A stretch of 64,000 nt of DNA, from positions 230,742 to 294,741 of the forward strand of contig NZ_AZED01000013.1 in assembly GCF_001434145.1 (NCBI RefSeq). The letters run 5' to 3'. Position numbers and translations under genes: made by a program. Shown piece after piece: positions 45,360 to 54,499 of the stretch. Source of the DNA: Lentilactobacillus otakiensis DSM 19908 = JCM 15040. GTDB taxonomy: Bacteria > Bacillota > Bacilli > Lactobacillales > Lactobacillaceae. Every line of letters begins with the position of its first letter. The stretch's first letter is position 1. The notes below the pieces were generated by a model. It was not told the origin of the DNA. It saw only the letters and a program-made list of their open reading frames with translations, and did not search any database.

Positions 45360-46970
45360 ATGGATTCAAAAAACACAACAAAGATTGGACTTTTTCAACT
45401 CGTAATGCTGACGCTGGGATCATTAATCGGTTCCGGATGGCTTTTCGGTTCCTGGGAAGCCACTAAAATTGCTGGCCCAGCAGCCATTATTTCTTGGGTA
45501 ATTGGTGGAATTGTCATTGCCGCCATTGCTTATGACTACGTCGAAATTGGCGCAATGTTTCCCGAAGCTGGCGGGATGAGTCGGTACGCACAGTACTCTC
45601 ATGGCCCATTGCTTGGATTCATCGCTTCATGGGCGAACTGGATTTCATTAATCACCTTGATCCCCATCGAAGCAGTCGCTGCGGTTCAGTACATGAGCTC
45701 TTGGCCATGGGCCTGGGCCAACTGGACCCATTCTTTCTTAAAGGGTGGCACGATTACAACATCAGGTCTGATGATCGTTTTCATGTTCATCTTAGTGTTC
45801 ACACTGTTAAACTTCTGGTCTGTTAAATTACTGACTAGTTTTACCAGTTTAATTTCAATATTAAAAATCGGGGTTCCTGCCCTAACGATCATTATGCTAA
45901 CCGTCTCAGGATTTTATCCCCAAAATTATGGCCATTCGATCCACGAATTCATGCCATACGGATCAGCGCCTATTTTCGCAGCCACTTCCGCTGCCGGAAT
46001 CATTTTCTCATTCAATGCCTTCCAGACAGTCATCAACATGGGAAGTGAAATCAAGAAATCACGGAAAAATATTGGGCGAGGCATCTTCATTTCACTGCTG
46101 ATTAGCGGGGTCATCTATATCCTGCTTCAAAGCACCTATATTACCGCCATGAAACCATCAACACTTGCAGCAACCGGCTGGAGTGGATTTGATTTCAACT
46201 CACCATTTGCCGATTTGGCAATCATGTTGGGGATTCGTTGGTTGTCTGTCCTGTTATACATGGACGCATTCGTTTCGCCTGTTGGAACCGGGGTTTCATT
46301 TGCCGCTTCCACTGGACGCGCACTCTATGCGATGGAAAGTAACCAGCACATTCCAAGTTTTATCGGTAAAATCAATCAAAAATACGGCATTCCGCGAGTC
46401 GCCATGATTGTGAACTTAGTATTGAGTATGTTAATGGTATCCATATTTAGATCATGGTCCACACTCGCCACGGTCATTTCAACTTCTACGCTGATCGCCT
46501 ACTTAACCGGCCCAGTCACTGCCGTTGCTTTCCGAAAAATGGCGCCTAACTTCAAGCGTCCCGTCAGATTAAAGAATCTTGGGTGGATGGCACCACTTTC
46601 CTTTGTCTTGGCCTCTCTGGCCATTTACTGGGCAATGTGGCCTACCACCATTGAAGTTATCCTGGTTATTTTGATTGGCTTGCCTTTTTATTTCTACTAC
46701 GAGTATCGGGCTGGCTATGTTGATACCAGAAAAGCTTTCTACTCAAGTATGTGGATGATTGTCTACTTAGTATTCATCTCCATCATGTCCTACGTCGGAA
46801 GTGAACAGTTCAATGGAATTAATTGGATTCATTATCCATGGGATTTCGTTGTGATCTCTCTGGCATCTCTCGTCTTTTATTACTGGGGTATCAAGACCGC
46901 CCACGTCTTCCCAGATTTTTATCAAGCTAAAGAATTAAATGACACCGTCAAAGTTGACGATGATGATTAA
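45360..46970 (+). CDS. APC-family amino acid permease, resembling aspartate symporter YveA
   Basis: 536 residues, 12-14 membrane segments. The APC start motif reads LTLGSLIGSGWLFGSWEATKIAGPA; IEIGAMFPEAGGMSRYAQYSHGPLLGFIASWANWISL and the IPIEAVAAVQYMSSWPWAWANW stretch resemble what I recall of the B. subtilis aspartate-proton symporter YveA. AGGAGG precedes the ATG. Substrate therefore perhaps aspartate or glutamate; stated with moderate confidence. Monocistronic, with its own terminator. Confidence 0.8.
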   Translation: MDSKNTTKIGLFQLVMLTLGSLIGSGWLFGSWEATKIAGPAAIISWVIGGIVIAAIAYDYVEIGAMFPEAGGMSRYAQYSHGPLLGFIASWANWISLITLIPIEAVAAVQYMSSWPWAWANWTHSFLKGGTITTSGLMIVFMFILVFTLLNFWSVKLLTSFTSLISILKIGVPALTIIMLTVSGFYPQNYGHSIHEFMPYGSAPIFAATSAAGIIFSFNAFQTVINMGSEIKKSRKNIGRGIFISLLISGVIYILLQSTYITAMKPSTLAATGWSGFDFNSPFADLAIMLGIRWLSVLLYMDAFVSPVGTGVSFAASTGRALYAMESNQHIPSFIGKINQKYGIPRVAMIVNLVLSMLMVSIFRSWSTLATVISTSTLIAYLTGPVTAVAFRKMAPNFKRPVRLKNLGWMAPLSFVLASLAIYWAMWPTTIEVILVILIGLPFYFYYEYRAGYVDTRKAFYSSMWMIVYLVFISIMSYVGSEQFNGINWIHYPWDFVVISLASLVFYYWGIKTAHVFPDFYQAKELNDTVKVDDDD

Positions 46971-46985
46971 TTAAATATCCAAAAT

Positions 46986-47026
46986 AAAAGGCCGACAACT
47001 GCAAAAAATGCAGCTGCCGGCCTTTT
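46986..47026 (+). terminator. Intrinsic terminator
   Basis: AAAAGGCCGACAACTGC and GCAGCTGCCGGCCTTTT arms around an A-rich loop; stop signal for the permease gene. Confidence 0.8.
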
Positions 47027-47097
47027 GAGCATCAAATGGTTCTTGTGCCCCTGCCAAGGTAATTTAATCATACTCCAAACCCGATTCAAATGACAAA

Positions 47098-47859
47098 TCA
47101 TCCCATGAATTCCCACAAAGTTTTCGCAAAGAAAATCACCAAAACAATGATGATAATCGGCCGGGCAATCGCACTACCAAATTTCTTGTAATACGAAGCC
47201 CCCAGGAAGTTCCCGACAATACTGAAGATACCAGCGGTTAAACCAAGTATGATCATAACCTTGTCATTCATCAGAAACACTGCCAGCGCCGTCACATTCG
47301 TGGTTAAATTAATCACTTTGGTATTCCCCGCCGCTAAATTAATCGGCAAATGGGCAATCCCCACTAACGTCAAAATTAAAAAAGTACCGGTTCCAGGACC
47401 ATAAAAGCCGTCCCAAGCACCTAATGACACCGAGATAATCAAGGTGGCCACAAATTGCGAGACGCTTAATTTTGCAGAATCAGCCAGTTTAGTGTTTAAA
47501 GCGTGCCGATTTAACAATAAGTAGAGAGCTGTTAGCGGCAGAACGACCAGCAGAATGATTTTGAAGTAATACTCAGAAATATGTAAAGCAAGATTTGCGC
47601 CAAATGATGATCCGATAATCGCAGCGATCACGGAAAGGAAAGCTAATTTCACCCGAATGTATCCACTCCGGGCAAATTCCAAGGTCGCAATCGTGGTCCC
47701 CATCGCTGAAGATAACTTGTTGGTTCCGACGGCAAAATGAGCCGGGATGCCAGCCATCAAATATGCCGGCAATGAAATTAAGCCACCTCCACCACCGATT
47801 GCGTCAACAAATCCCGCCAGAAACACCAGTGGACAGACAATTAAAAATTCAGTTAACAT
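47098..47859 (-). CDS. TauE/SafE (TSUP) family membrane protein
   Basis: 253 residues from ATG 47859; a TTG six codons earlier is possible. About eight membrane segments with the TSUP N-terminal repeat FVDAIGGGGGLISLPAYL and its second-half copy WDGFYGPGTGTFL. The family exports sulfite, sulfoacetate or other small sulfur or organic anions. No sulfur metabolism genes are adjacent, so the substrate is open. Confidence 0.85.
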   Translation of the reverse strand: MLTEFLIVCPLVFLAGFVDAIGGGGGLISLPAYLMAGIPAHFAVGTNKLSSAMGTTIATLEFARSGYIRVKLAFLSVIAAIIGSSFGANLALHISEYYFKIILLVVLPLTALYLLLNRHALNTKLADSAKLSVSQFVATLIISVSLGAWDGFYGPGTGTFLILTLVGIAHLPINLAAGNTKVINLTTNVTALAVFLMNDKVMIILGLTAGIFSIVGNFLGASYYKKFGSAIARPIIIIVLVIFFAKTLWEFMG

Positions 47860-47960
47860 GAGGCCATCTCTCTTCAACAGTAAGTAATGCCTTTAAGTTT
47901 ACCGCTAAATCAATCAACGGCAAATATAATTTTTACTGGGCGTTGAAATTTGCCAATAAC

Positions 47961-47988
47961 AAAAGCCGCCAACAATGGCGACCTTTTA
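47961..47988 (-). terminator. Intrinsic terminator of the ECF operon
   Basis: Arms AAAAGCCGCC and GGCGACCTTTT; it overlaps the stop codon of the last ECF gene and ends in T residues on the minus strand. Confidence 0.7.
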
Positions 47989-48786
47989 CTTACCTAAATT
48001 TTGTTTGTAGTAATCTTCAGGCGACAAATAAACTCGAGAATCGCCCAACATACTTGTCAATTCCATTACTTTTGGTGGCAATAACCCCACTCTTTCGACC
48101 AGCCCACGGTCTCCAAACAAGGCTCTGGGAGTACCGGTAAATTGGATCCGACCGTGCTCCATCACACAGACGGCACCAAATTCCGCTGCCACCCAATCCA
48201 TATCATGGGTAATCGTAATCACTTGGTGACCATCAGCCACTAACTCGTGAAAAATTTGCGTCAGCATTAGCTTACTGGGCGAATCCAAAGAAATCATCGG
48301 TTCATCAAACAGATAAATCTCCGGATCAATCGCAAGGACAGTGGCGATCGTCAACAATTTTCTTTCAGACAACGACAAATCATATGGGTTCTCGGCCGCT
48401 TTTTCGGCCAATCCCACGTTTGCAAGCACCTTATCTGCCTGCTGAGAGTTTGCATCCCGATCATCATTGACCTGAGAAAGACTCCACTCAACCTCTCGTT
48501 TCACGGTGGCATTAAACAACTGGTCATCTGGATTTTGAAAGGTGATCCCAATCGTTTTGAGTCGATCGACAGGCTTAAAATCTGCCAAGTCGTGGCCATC
48601 AACCTTGATTATACCCGTATCCGGTTGCAGTAACCCCGTCAGCAATTTAAAAATAGTCGACTTACCAGCCCCATTCTGGCCGACAATCGCTGTCATAGGA
48701 TCGGCAAAGACTTGTTGTTTGACCGCTAAATTGAACGACTTCCCCGGATAAGCGAATTGTAAATCTTGGAGTTCAATTTTTGCCAT
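47986..48786 (-). CDS. ECF transporter ATPase subunit, second copy
   Basis: 266 residues from the second of two ATGs (six bases after AAGGAGG). Walker A GQNGAGKST near residue 36, Q-loop FQNPDDQLFN (the Q-loop form typical of ECF/Cbi ATPases), signature DLSLSERKLL instead of LSGGQ, and Walker B IYLFDEPMISLD. The degenerate signature suggests that only one of the two composite ATP sites is fully active. Overlaps the first ATPase gene by 14 bases. Confidence 0.88.
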   Translation of the reverse strand: MAKIELQDLQFAYPGKSFNLAVKQQVFADPMTAIVGQNGAGKSTIFKLLTGLLQPDTGIIKVDGHDLADFKPVDRLKTIGITFQNPDDQLFNATVKREVEWSLSQVNDDRDANSQQADKVLANVGLAEKAAENPYDLSLSERKLLTIATVLAIDPEIYLFDEPMISLDSPSKLMLTQIFHELVADGHQVITITHDMDWVAAEFGAVCVMEHGRIQFTGTPRALFGDRGLVERVGLLPPKVMELTSMLGDSRVYLSPEDYYKQNLGK

Positions 48787-49609
48787 CATAGGCCTCCTTC
48801 AGCTCACTCGGCGTCACTGGCAGCGCACCATTTGACAAGTGCCAATTCATTCCAGCAGCCAGCTGATAAGCAGTCGGCTTCGGAATCTGTCGGTCAGCGT
48901 CCAAATAGTTAAATACGGCTTGTGGCGTTCCCTGTTCAACTAGTTGGCCGTCATCCATCACCCAAATTCGATCCGCAATTTCACTCAAATCATCAATTTC
49001 ACTACTGACGATGAAGACGGTCGTTGATTGCACATTTGCCAGCCAATGGAAAAATTGCTGACGCCCGAGTGGATCCATTTCACTGGTTGGATCATCCATG
49101 ATCAAGATTGTGGGTTGGGTGACGATCGCAGTCGCTATTGCCAACCGCTGCATCTGCCCACCGGATAGACTTTCAGGGGTTTGAACCAACTGATCAGTTA
49201 AACCCATCTGAGCGGCAACATTGGCCACCCGTTTGTTAATGACGTCTTCAGAAATGCCTTGATTAATCAGATCAAACGCCATTTCGTCAGCAACGGTATC
49301 AGCCAACCCGCTCAACTGTCCAGCAGGATTTTGCAAAACCACCCCGGTCAACGAATTGAAGTTCGGCCACTCGTGAACCGGCGAATGCCCAAGCACCTCA
49401 CAAGAACCCGTGATTTCAGCAGAAATAATGTTTGGAATGACACCGGCTAACACGCGGCACAACGTAGACTTGCCTGTGTGACTGTTGCCAATGATCCCGA
49501 CAATTTGTCCGATACTAGCAGTCGCCGACACATTCTTCAATTGTGCATCCTCTGCGCCGCGGTACCTGACGCTGAGATTGTCTAAAGTAATCCGCTTATC
49601 TTCGTCCAT
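48773..49609 (-). CDS. ECF transporter ATPase subunit, first copy
   Basis: 278 residues from ATG 49609 (GGTGG five bases upstream). Walker A GNSHTGKST has His-Thr in place of the usual Gly-Ala, Q-loop LQNPAGQLSGL, signature ESLSGGQMQRLAIA and Walker B ILIMDDPTSEMDP with Asp in place of the usual catalytic Glu. The two ATPase genes thus complement each other: this one has a good signature but DD in Walker B, the other the reverse. Overlaps ecfT by 28 bases. Confidence 0.88.
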   Translation of the reverse strand: MDEDKRITLDNLSVRYRGAEDAQLKNVSATASIGQIVGIIGNSHTGKSTLCRVLAGVIPNIISAEITGSCEVLGHSPVHEWPNFNSLTGVVLQNPAGQLSGLADTVADEMAFDLINQGISEDVINKRVANVAAQMGLTDQLVQTPESLSGGQMQRLAIATAIVTQPTILIMDDPTSEMDPLGRQQFFHWLANVQSTTVFIVSSEIDDLSEIADRIWVMDDGQLVEQGTPQAVFNYLDADRQIPKPTAYQLAAGMNWHLSNGALPVTPSELKEAYDGKN

Positions 49610-50376
49610 AATTTCCACCCAATCAAAATAATTGCTGCAAACGTCAACCCAATGTGTAATCCAGAAACTAAACGATACCGGTTTGTGGATTTCAACGCCT
49701 TACGATTAGGATTATCAAATCCCCGCAACTGCAATGAAATTGATCGGGTCATCGATTGATCCAACGTCTTAATCACTAACGGTATCAAAACGGGCAGGAC
49801 CGATTTTAATTTTTGAATCACTGTCTTTTGCGGGTTAACACCCCGAACTCGCTGTGCTTGCTGGATTTTACGCATGTTTCCCATAATCTCTGGGAGAATG
49901 TAGCAAACCGACATCAGCACATAGACCGTTTTATACGAAAGACCCGACTGCTCCAAATATTTGGCGTTTTCAGAAATACTGGTCGTCACCATGAAAAAAC
50001 CACTTGCCAGGATAATCACTAATACCCGGGAGCCTAAGGTTGTCGCGTAAATCAAACCCTCTTTATAAAAGTTGATGCCAATGATTGAAAACCAAACTGT
50101 TTGATTTTTGCTGTAGAACAGCCCTTGAATGACCAGCATGGTAAAAATCAAAAATAGGCTGAACCCCAATGCTTTGACAGTCGTGGAACTGACCTTCGAA
50201 AATAATAGCAGTAACAAGCCACCCGTAATCAACCCCGCCTCAAGCAATAAATTGGTGCTGGCAAAACTCAACAGGGCCATATCCAAAATTAATAACAATT
50301 TGCTAATCGGATCAATCGCGTTGAACCACCTGGATTTGCCCGCAGGATTGCCCGATAACATGCTCTGATCAGTCAT
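49582..50376 (-). CDS. ECF transporter transmembrane subunit (EcfT/CbiQ)
   Basis: 264 residues, five to six membrane segments. The coupling helices of EcfT are visible as QQAQRVRGVNPQ (Ala-Arg-Gly type motif) and a second QLRGFDNPNRK. Its ATG forms a TAATG overlap with the S-component stop. Together with two ATPases and its own S component it makes a dedicated (group I) ECF importer. Confidence 0.88.
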   Translation of the reverse strand: MTDQSMLSGNPAGKSRWFNAIDPISKLLLILDMALLSFASTNLLLEAGLITGGLLLLLFSKVSSTTVKALGFSLFLIFTMLVIQGLFYSKNQTVWFSIIGINFYKEGLIYATTLGSRVLVIILASGFFMVTTSISENAKYLEQSGLSYKTVYVLMSVCYILPEIMGNMRKIQQAQRVRGVNPQKTVIQKLKSVLPVLIPLVIKTLDQSMTRSISLQLRGFDNPNRKALKSTNRYRLVSGLHIGLTFAAIILIGWKLWTKISGLL

Positions 50377-50978
50377 TATTTATCATCCCTAAAGAATCGA
50401 ATCATCCGTTGTGGCAGCTGACGATAAATGAAGAAGGCCAGGTATGCCACGCAGACTTTATCCAAAATATCTAATACAAACTCATCAGTAAATGATGCTA
50501 GCCAAACTGGTGCGTGGTTGGCCACCATGACGGCAAATAGTGAATCTCCCCAGGCAATCCCAGTTTGACCGCCCCAAAAGATCACGTTAAGTGGTGTTGA
50601 AATCACAGCTGAAACGATGGCGATAATAATTGCTGACACAAAGACGCGTTTAGCCGATGAGAACCACCCTTTGGCGTGTAAAATTCCGACGGCAATGCCG
50701 ATTCCGATGCTGGTGATGGCGTAAACCGTGGAAATTGGTGACAAGGTTAACCCATAAATCACATTGTTGATAAAACCACTGATGGCACCAGCGACTGGCC
50801 CAGCCAACATACTGGCAAGAAATGTTCCCAGTGACCCCAACCAAACTGGTAATTTCAACCCTTCAGCCAATGCCTTGGCCACATAGTTAATCCCAACGGC
50901 GGCTGGAATTAAGGTCATCGTGGCGGCACTTAACTTAAACTTCCACATACTCGTTCGATGAATGCTTTCTGTTTTCAT
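50376..50978 (-). CDS. ECF transporter substrate-binding (S) component
   Basis: 200 residues, about six membrane helices, first gene of the ECF operon. Helix 1 region LSAATMTLIPAAVGINYVAKALAEGLKLPVWLGSLGT and the conserved small-residue packing (GPVAGAISGFINNVIYGL) are typical of S components that dock on EcfT. A distinctive AVISTPLNVIFWGGQTGIAWGD loop could identify the ligand (vitamin or precursor), but I cannot assign it. An operator-like palindrome controls the promoter. Confidence 0.8.
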   Translation of the reverse strand: MKTESIHRTSMWKFKLSAATMTLIPAAVGINYVAKALAEGLKLPVWLGSLGTFLASMLAGPVAGAISGFINNVIYGLTLSPISTVYAITSIGIGIAVGILHAKGWFSSAKRVFVSAIIIAIVSAVISTPLNVIFWGGQTGIAWGDSLFAVMVANHAPVWLASFTDEFVLDILDKVCVAYLAFFIYRQLPQRMIRFFRDDK

Positions 50979-51018
50979 ATTCTTCTCCTTTAATCTGTTT
51001 GTCGATAAAAGTGTTTTC

Positions 51019-51066
51019 TACTTTTAAGTAAAAGTAAATAATACTTTTAATTTGACTTGTCATTAA
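51019..51066 (-). promoter_or_regulatory. Promoter and palindromic operator of the ECF operon
   Basis: Minus strand -10 TATTAT (51038-51043) and weak -35 TTAATG (51061-51066), spacer 17. Just downstream is a palindrome, TACTTTTA-(2)-TAAAAGTA, at 51019-51036. Further ACTTTT half sites lie at 51008-51014 and 51043-51048. This looks like a repressor operator covering the start site. Confidence 0.6.
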
Positions 51067-51105
51067 TTGTACAAGCACCAGAGAAAAAGTCAAGGAAGAC
51101 AAATT

Positions 51106-51192
51106 TTAAGGGGGGCCACATCCATCATTCCAAATGTAGGAATAATCGATGTGGCCCCCCCCTTAATTTTTGGATCAAAATGCCTCTTGCGG
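51106..51192. repeat. Dispersed palindromic element, copy 2
   Basis: Palindrome AAGGGGGGCCACATC ... ATTCC / GGAAT ... GATGTGGCCCCCCCCTT (51108-51166), then TTGGATCAAA and GCCTCTTGC right before the stop of the permease gene. Apex and trailing blocks match 29642-29722. The stem bases differ between the copies while pairing is kept, which points to selection for structure. Confidence 0.6.
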
Positions 51193-51195
51193 CAT

Positions 51196-52533
51196 CTAGA
51201 ACGGTTTATCAATCTCGGCAATATCCCGTCGCAGCCCGTTTGCCTGGCGATCACGGTCATCGTAAAAGTACCAAATGCCACTCAACGCAAACACAATGAC
51301 TCCGGCAATGATGAGTTCCAAGGAAAAGCTCAAAATCAAGTACAAAGTCACTAGTAAAGCAATCACTGGAATTAAATTGCCGCCAGGCAGCCGGAACCCC
51401 CGTGGCAACTTGCTATGGTTTCGCAATTTGATGGCTGCCAAAATGGTGGGCACATACTGCACGAATGATGTAAAAACAATTGCTGAAGCTAGAAATAAAT
51501 AATTACCGGAAAATAACATCAGCGCACAGATGCCGCAAGACAGCAGCAACGAAACCATTGGAACGCCCCGTTTATTTTGCTTGCCCAAAATTCGCGGTAA
51601 CAATTGATGCTCCGAGGCCAACGAACTTGCAATGGTCGGGGTTGAAAATGAGACTGATAAAGCAACACCGAGAATCGAAATCAACATCCCCACTAATGCC
51701 ACATCATAGCCAACCGTCCCGGCAAAATGATAGAAGGAAGCTGCAATCGGGACATTATCGTTTGCCAAACTGCTGCCTGAAACGCCAATCGCAGTCAATT
51801 GAACAATCATGTACAAGATTGCCGATGTCAATAATACACTAATGAGCGCTTTAGGCAGCGTCTTCTCAGGATTCTTCATCTTGGATGCGGCAATCGGTAA
51901 AAACGAAAAGCCGGTAAACATGTAGAAGACCATGCCGAATCCAGCATTAAATCTGCCAAATAGCGATGATCCATCAGACACGCCGGCACTAATATTATTG
52001 AAATTAGCTGGATGAATGAAAAACAGGCCTATTGCGACAAACGCCACCAGAACGCCAATCTTAGCCACGGTCGAAATATTATCAACCCAATCCATAAAAT
52101 CAGAACCAAACAAATTTAAAATCGTCAATACTGCTAGGATGCTCAAAGCAACAATCAGATAATTACGATGCTGATTCAAGCTGGGAACCACACTTCGCAA
52201 AGCGGTCACAAATGCCGAGATCTCGGTGGCCATGGTAATAATCCCCAGCAGCCAAGTAAAGATGCCAATTTCAAACCCGGCAAATTTACCAAAAGCAGTG
52301 TACGTGTACAGCCACGCCCCACCATCACCAGGAATCTTACTGGCCAAATTAGCGAAACACAGGGCGATCATCAGTACCGAGATGCCGGCCAAAGGCATCA
52401 CTAAGGCACTCAGGTCGCCAATTTTAGCGTACACCCGGCTGGGCATCAGAAAAATCCCGGAACCGACGATGCCGTCGACGCCGAGCAAAAAGACACTGAG
52501 AAAATTAAGTGGTTTAATTTTTGCATGTGCCAT
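51196..52533 (-). CDS. APC-family amino acid permease
   Basis: 445 residues, 12 membrane segments. Motifs: FLLGVDGIVGSGIFLMPSRVY (unwound helix 1, Gly-Ser-Gly), SKIPGDGGAWLYTYTAFGKFAGFEIGIFTWLLG and GAGFGMVFYMFTGFSFLPIAASKMKNPEKTLPKA. Generic amino acid/polyamine carrier; the substrate is not clear. It lies 22 bases after the DHA2 transporter gene in the same direction, so the two are probably an operon, and it ends in a dispersed palindromic element. Confidence 0.82.
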   Translation of the reverse strand: MAHAKIKPLNFLSVFLLGVDGIVGSGIFLMPSRVYAKIGDLSALVMPLAGISVLMIALCFANLASKIPGDGGAWLYTYTAFGKFAGFEIGIFTWLLGIITMATEISAFVTALRSVVPSLNQHRNYLIVALSILAVLTILNLFGSDFMDWVDNISTVAKIGVLVAFVAIGLFFIHPANFNNISAGVSDGSSLFGRFNAGFGMVFYMFTGFSFLPIAASKMKNPEKTLPKALISVLLTSAILYMIVQLTAIGVSGSSLANDNVPIAASFYHFAGTVGYDVALVGMLISILGVALSVSFSTPTIASSLASEHQLLPRILGKQNKRGVPMVSLLLSCGICALMLFSGNYLFLASAIVFTSFVQYVPTILAAIKLRNHSKLPRGFRLPGGNLIPVIALLVTLYLILSFSLELIIAGVIVFALSGIWYFYDDRDRQANGLRRDIAEIDKPF

Positions 52534-52555
52534 TTTAAAGACTTCCTATCTTCAA

Positions 52556-54007
52556 CTATGCAGACTGTTTCAGAGCTGCTTTGGCCGACTTCCTTCTGGA
52601 ATCCAGGTAACGAACCAGCACCAAAATTAACGCCAGTGCGGAAATGACAGTGGCGGTCCAGAAAACATTGGCAAACGCGGTCACAAAGCGAATACCAACT
52701 GCTTTGGAAACCCGGTTAACCCCTGGAAGCTGGAAGAATAGCAGCGATGACCCGAAACTAATCCCGATGGTCATGCCAAGGGTTCGGGCAAACGAGTTCA
52801 AAGATCCTGCAATTCCAGATAGACGTTTATCAACCAAGCCCATCGTCAACGCATTATTTGGTGATAAGAAGATTGCCATTCCAATACCATTCAACACAAT
52901 CGGTGGAATAATTTTCCACATATCAAGATTATTCGGGAAGAATGCGTAGCCGACTTGCGAAATCATCAAAATTAACAGTCCAACTACGGTCATCAACTCA
53001 CGGTTGATTCGATCGGCCAGGATCCCGGCAAATGGCGTGGTGCAAAGCATTGTGACAGATTGCAGCATGATAATCAGCCCACTGTAAAAGGCGCTCATAC
53101 CGTTGTAACTTTGAAAGTAAAATGGCAGTAAAATATTTGAGACGGCATTTACCAACATGACCAATGCCAACGCGGTAATCGACGTCATGAAACCCCGATT
53201 TCGAATGACTTCCGGGGCAATCCACGGTAAGTTGGCCTTGTCATCTTGGACAAATGAATAGACAGTAATCGCGCCACCAACCAAGAAGAATGCCAGTCCC
53301 ATTAGCAGCTGAGAACGGCCGCTTTGGAAAAACGAGCCACTTAAGAAGAAGATAATAATCCCAAGCGTGAACAGATTTTGCCCTGTCCAATTGGCGCCCT
53401 TGGTAACCTTACGAACGTTGGCCCACGTTTCTTTTGGAATCGGTAGGAATTTAAATCCTAACCAGAGAATCACAATCCCCAGTGGCACATTGATCCAGTA
53501 AATCCATCGCCAACTGGAAACTGAAATAATCAGTCCACCAATTCCAGGTCCAGAGATTGAACCGACGGAGATAAACATCGAAATCACCGCCAGCGCCTCA
53601 GCCCGGCGTTTGTCAGGAAAATACTGAGTCACAATTCCCATCGAGTTTGCCATAATCATCGCCGACCCAATCGCTTCAATCACTCGGCCAAATAAAATAA
53701 TGGCATAATCCGGTGCAAACCCAGTGATTGCTGACCCGACAAGAAATGTGATCCCGCCGGCTAAGAAGACAACATTTTTCGAAAGAATGTCGCCAATGTG
53801 ACCAAACATGACCAACAGAATGGCCGTGGAAATCAGACCAATTTGAACAATCCAGGTCGCCATACTACTGGAAATATCCATGTCAATCGCAATTTTTGGA
53901 ATTGCCAGGTTCGTACTCGATCCTGACAGCGCGGTGAGAAACGAGAACATTCCCAATACCGCAATTATTGAATAGCTTTTGCCTTTGTTTTGAGCATTGT
54001 CAGCCAT
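52556..54007 (-). CDS. MFS transporter, DHA2 (EmrB/QacA) family
   Basis: 483 residues from ATG 54007 after GGGGAGGGAG. Fourteen membrane segments. DHA2 signatures: LTALSGSSTNLAIPKIAIDMDISSSMATWI, GRVIEAIGSAMIMANSMGIV (motif B/C region) and GPGIGGLIISVSSWRWIYWINVPLGI (motif C with Gly-Pro). Proton-driven efflux of drugs, lipids or other amphiphiles. First gene of a two-gene unit with the APC permease. Confidence 0.87.
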   Translation of the reverse strand: MADNAQNKGKSYSIIAVLGMFSFLTALSGSSTNLAIPKIAIDMDISSSMATWIVQIGLISTAILLVMFGHIGDILSKNVVFLAGGITFLVGSAITGFAPDYAIILFGRVIEAIGSAMIMANSMGIVTQYFPDKRRAEALAVISMFISVGSISGPGIGGLIISVSSWRWIYWINVPLGIVILWLGFKFLPIPKETWANVRKVTKGANWTGQNLFTLGIIIFFLSGSFFQSGRSQLLMGLAFFLVGGAITVYSFVQDDKANLPWIAPEVIRNRGFMTSITALALVMLVNAVSNILLPFYFQSYNGMSAFYSGLIIMLQSVTMLCTTPFAGILADRINRELMTVVGLLILMISQVGYAFFPNNLDMWKIIPPIVLNGIGMAIFLSPNNALTMGLVDKRLSGIAGSLNSFARTLGMTIGISFGSSLLFFQLPGVNRVSKAVGIRFVTAFANVFWTATVISALALILVLVRYLDSRRKSAKAALKQSA

Positions 54008-54091
54008 GATACTCCCTCCCCTGGTTTTCAACTTCATTTATAACACCAAATGAGAGAAACGTTGGGAATGGCGACTTTTTTGTTATAGGAC

Positions 54092-54141
54092 AAAAAGTAC
54101 GATACCTGCATATGGAAACGTTGAATGCAAAATATCGTACT
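54092..54141 (-). terminator. Terminator after mazEF
   Basis: Outer arms AGTACGATA (54096-54104) and TATCGTACT (54133-54141), inner TGCAT (54107-54111) and ATGCA (54125-54129); five T follow on the minus strand. Confidence 0.7.
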
Positions 54142-54172
54142 CAGTCATTTATTAAATAAAGTGTCTTGTAAA

Positions 54173-54499
54173 CTACACAAACATTTGAATTGTCGTCATG
54201 ACATTCGCCCAAGTGACCACATCACATTTTTCCACAAATTGAATGTGCCGTACCTTGTAATCGATTGATCTTAATTGATGCGTCACAACATCTCCTTGGA
54301 TTTTTCGTGGCTCAGCGATTTCGATATACGTACCAAATCGACGGTGGGTACTGGTAATCGGGCAAACAATACAGAAGCCGGTCAGACTATTAAATTTTTC
54401 ATTACTAATAACAAGAGCTGGCCTTCTTTTTTGAATCTCATGCCCTTTTGCAGGATCAAAACTCACAGAAACAATATCTCGTTCTTTTGGAATGTACAT
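54173..54499 (-). CDS. mazF: Type II toxin, MazF/PemK family endoribonuclease
   Basis: 108 residues. MazF landmarks: GDIVSV-like start (RDIVSVSFDPAKGHEIQKRRPALVIS with the catalytic Arg in RRPALV), IVCPITST with the conserved Thr/Ser, and GDVVTHQLRSIDY with the QLRSID motif. MazF toxins are sequence-specific mRNA interferases. The ATG directly follows the antitoxin stop codon (TAG-ATG). Confidence 0.92.
   Translation of the reverse strand: MYIPKERDIVSVSFDPAKGHEIQKRRPALVISNEKFNSLTGFCIVCPITSTHRRFGTYIEIAEPRKIQGDVVTHQLRSIDYKVRHIQFVEKCDVVTWANVMTTIQMFV

Noticed and set aside
47027-47097. Third copy of the post-terminator repeat
   Set aside because: Some words look alike (CTTGTGCC, GATTCAAA), but order and spacing do not match the other two.
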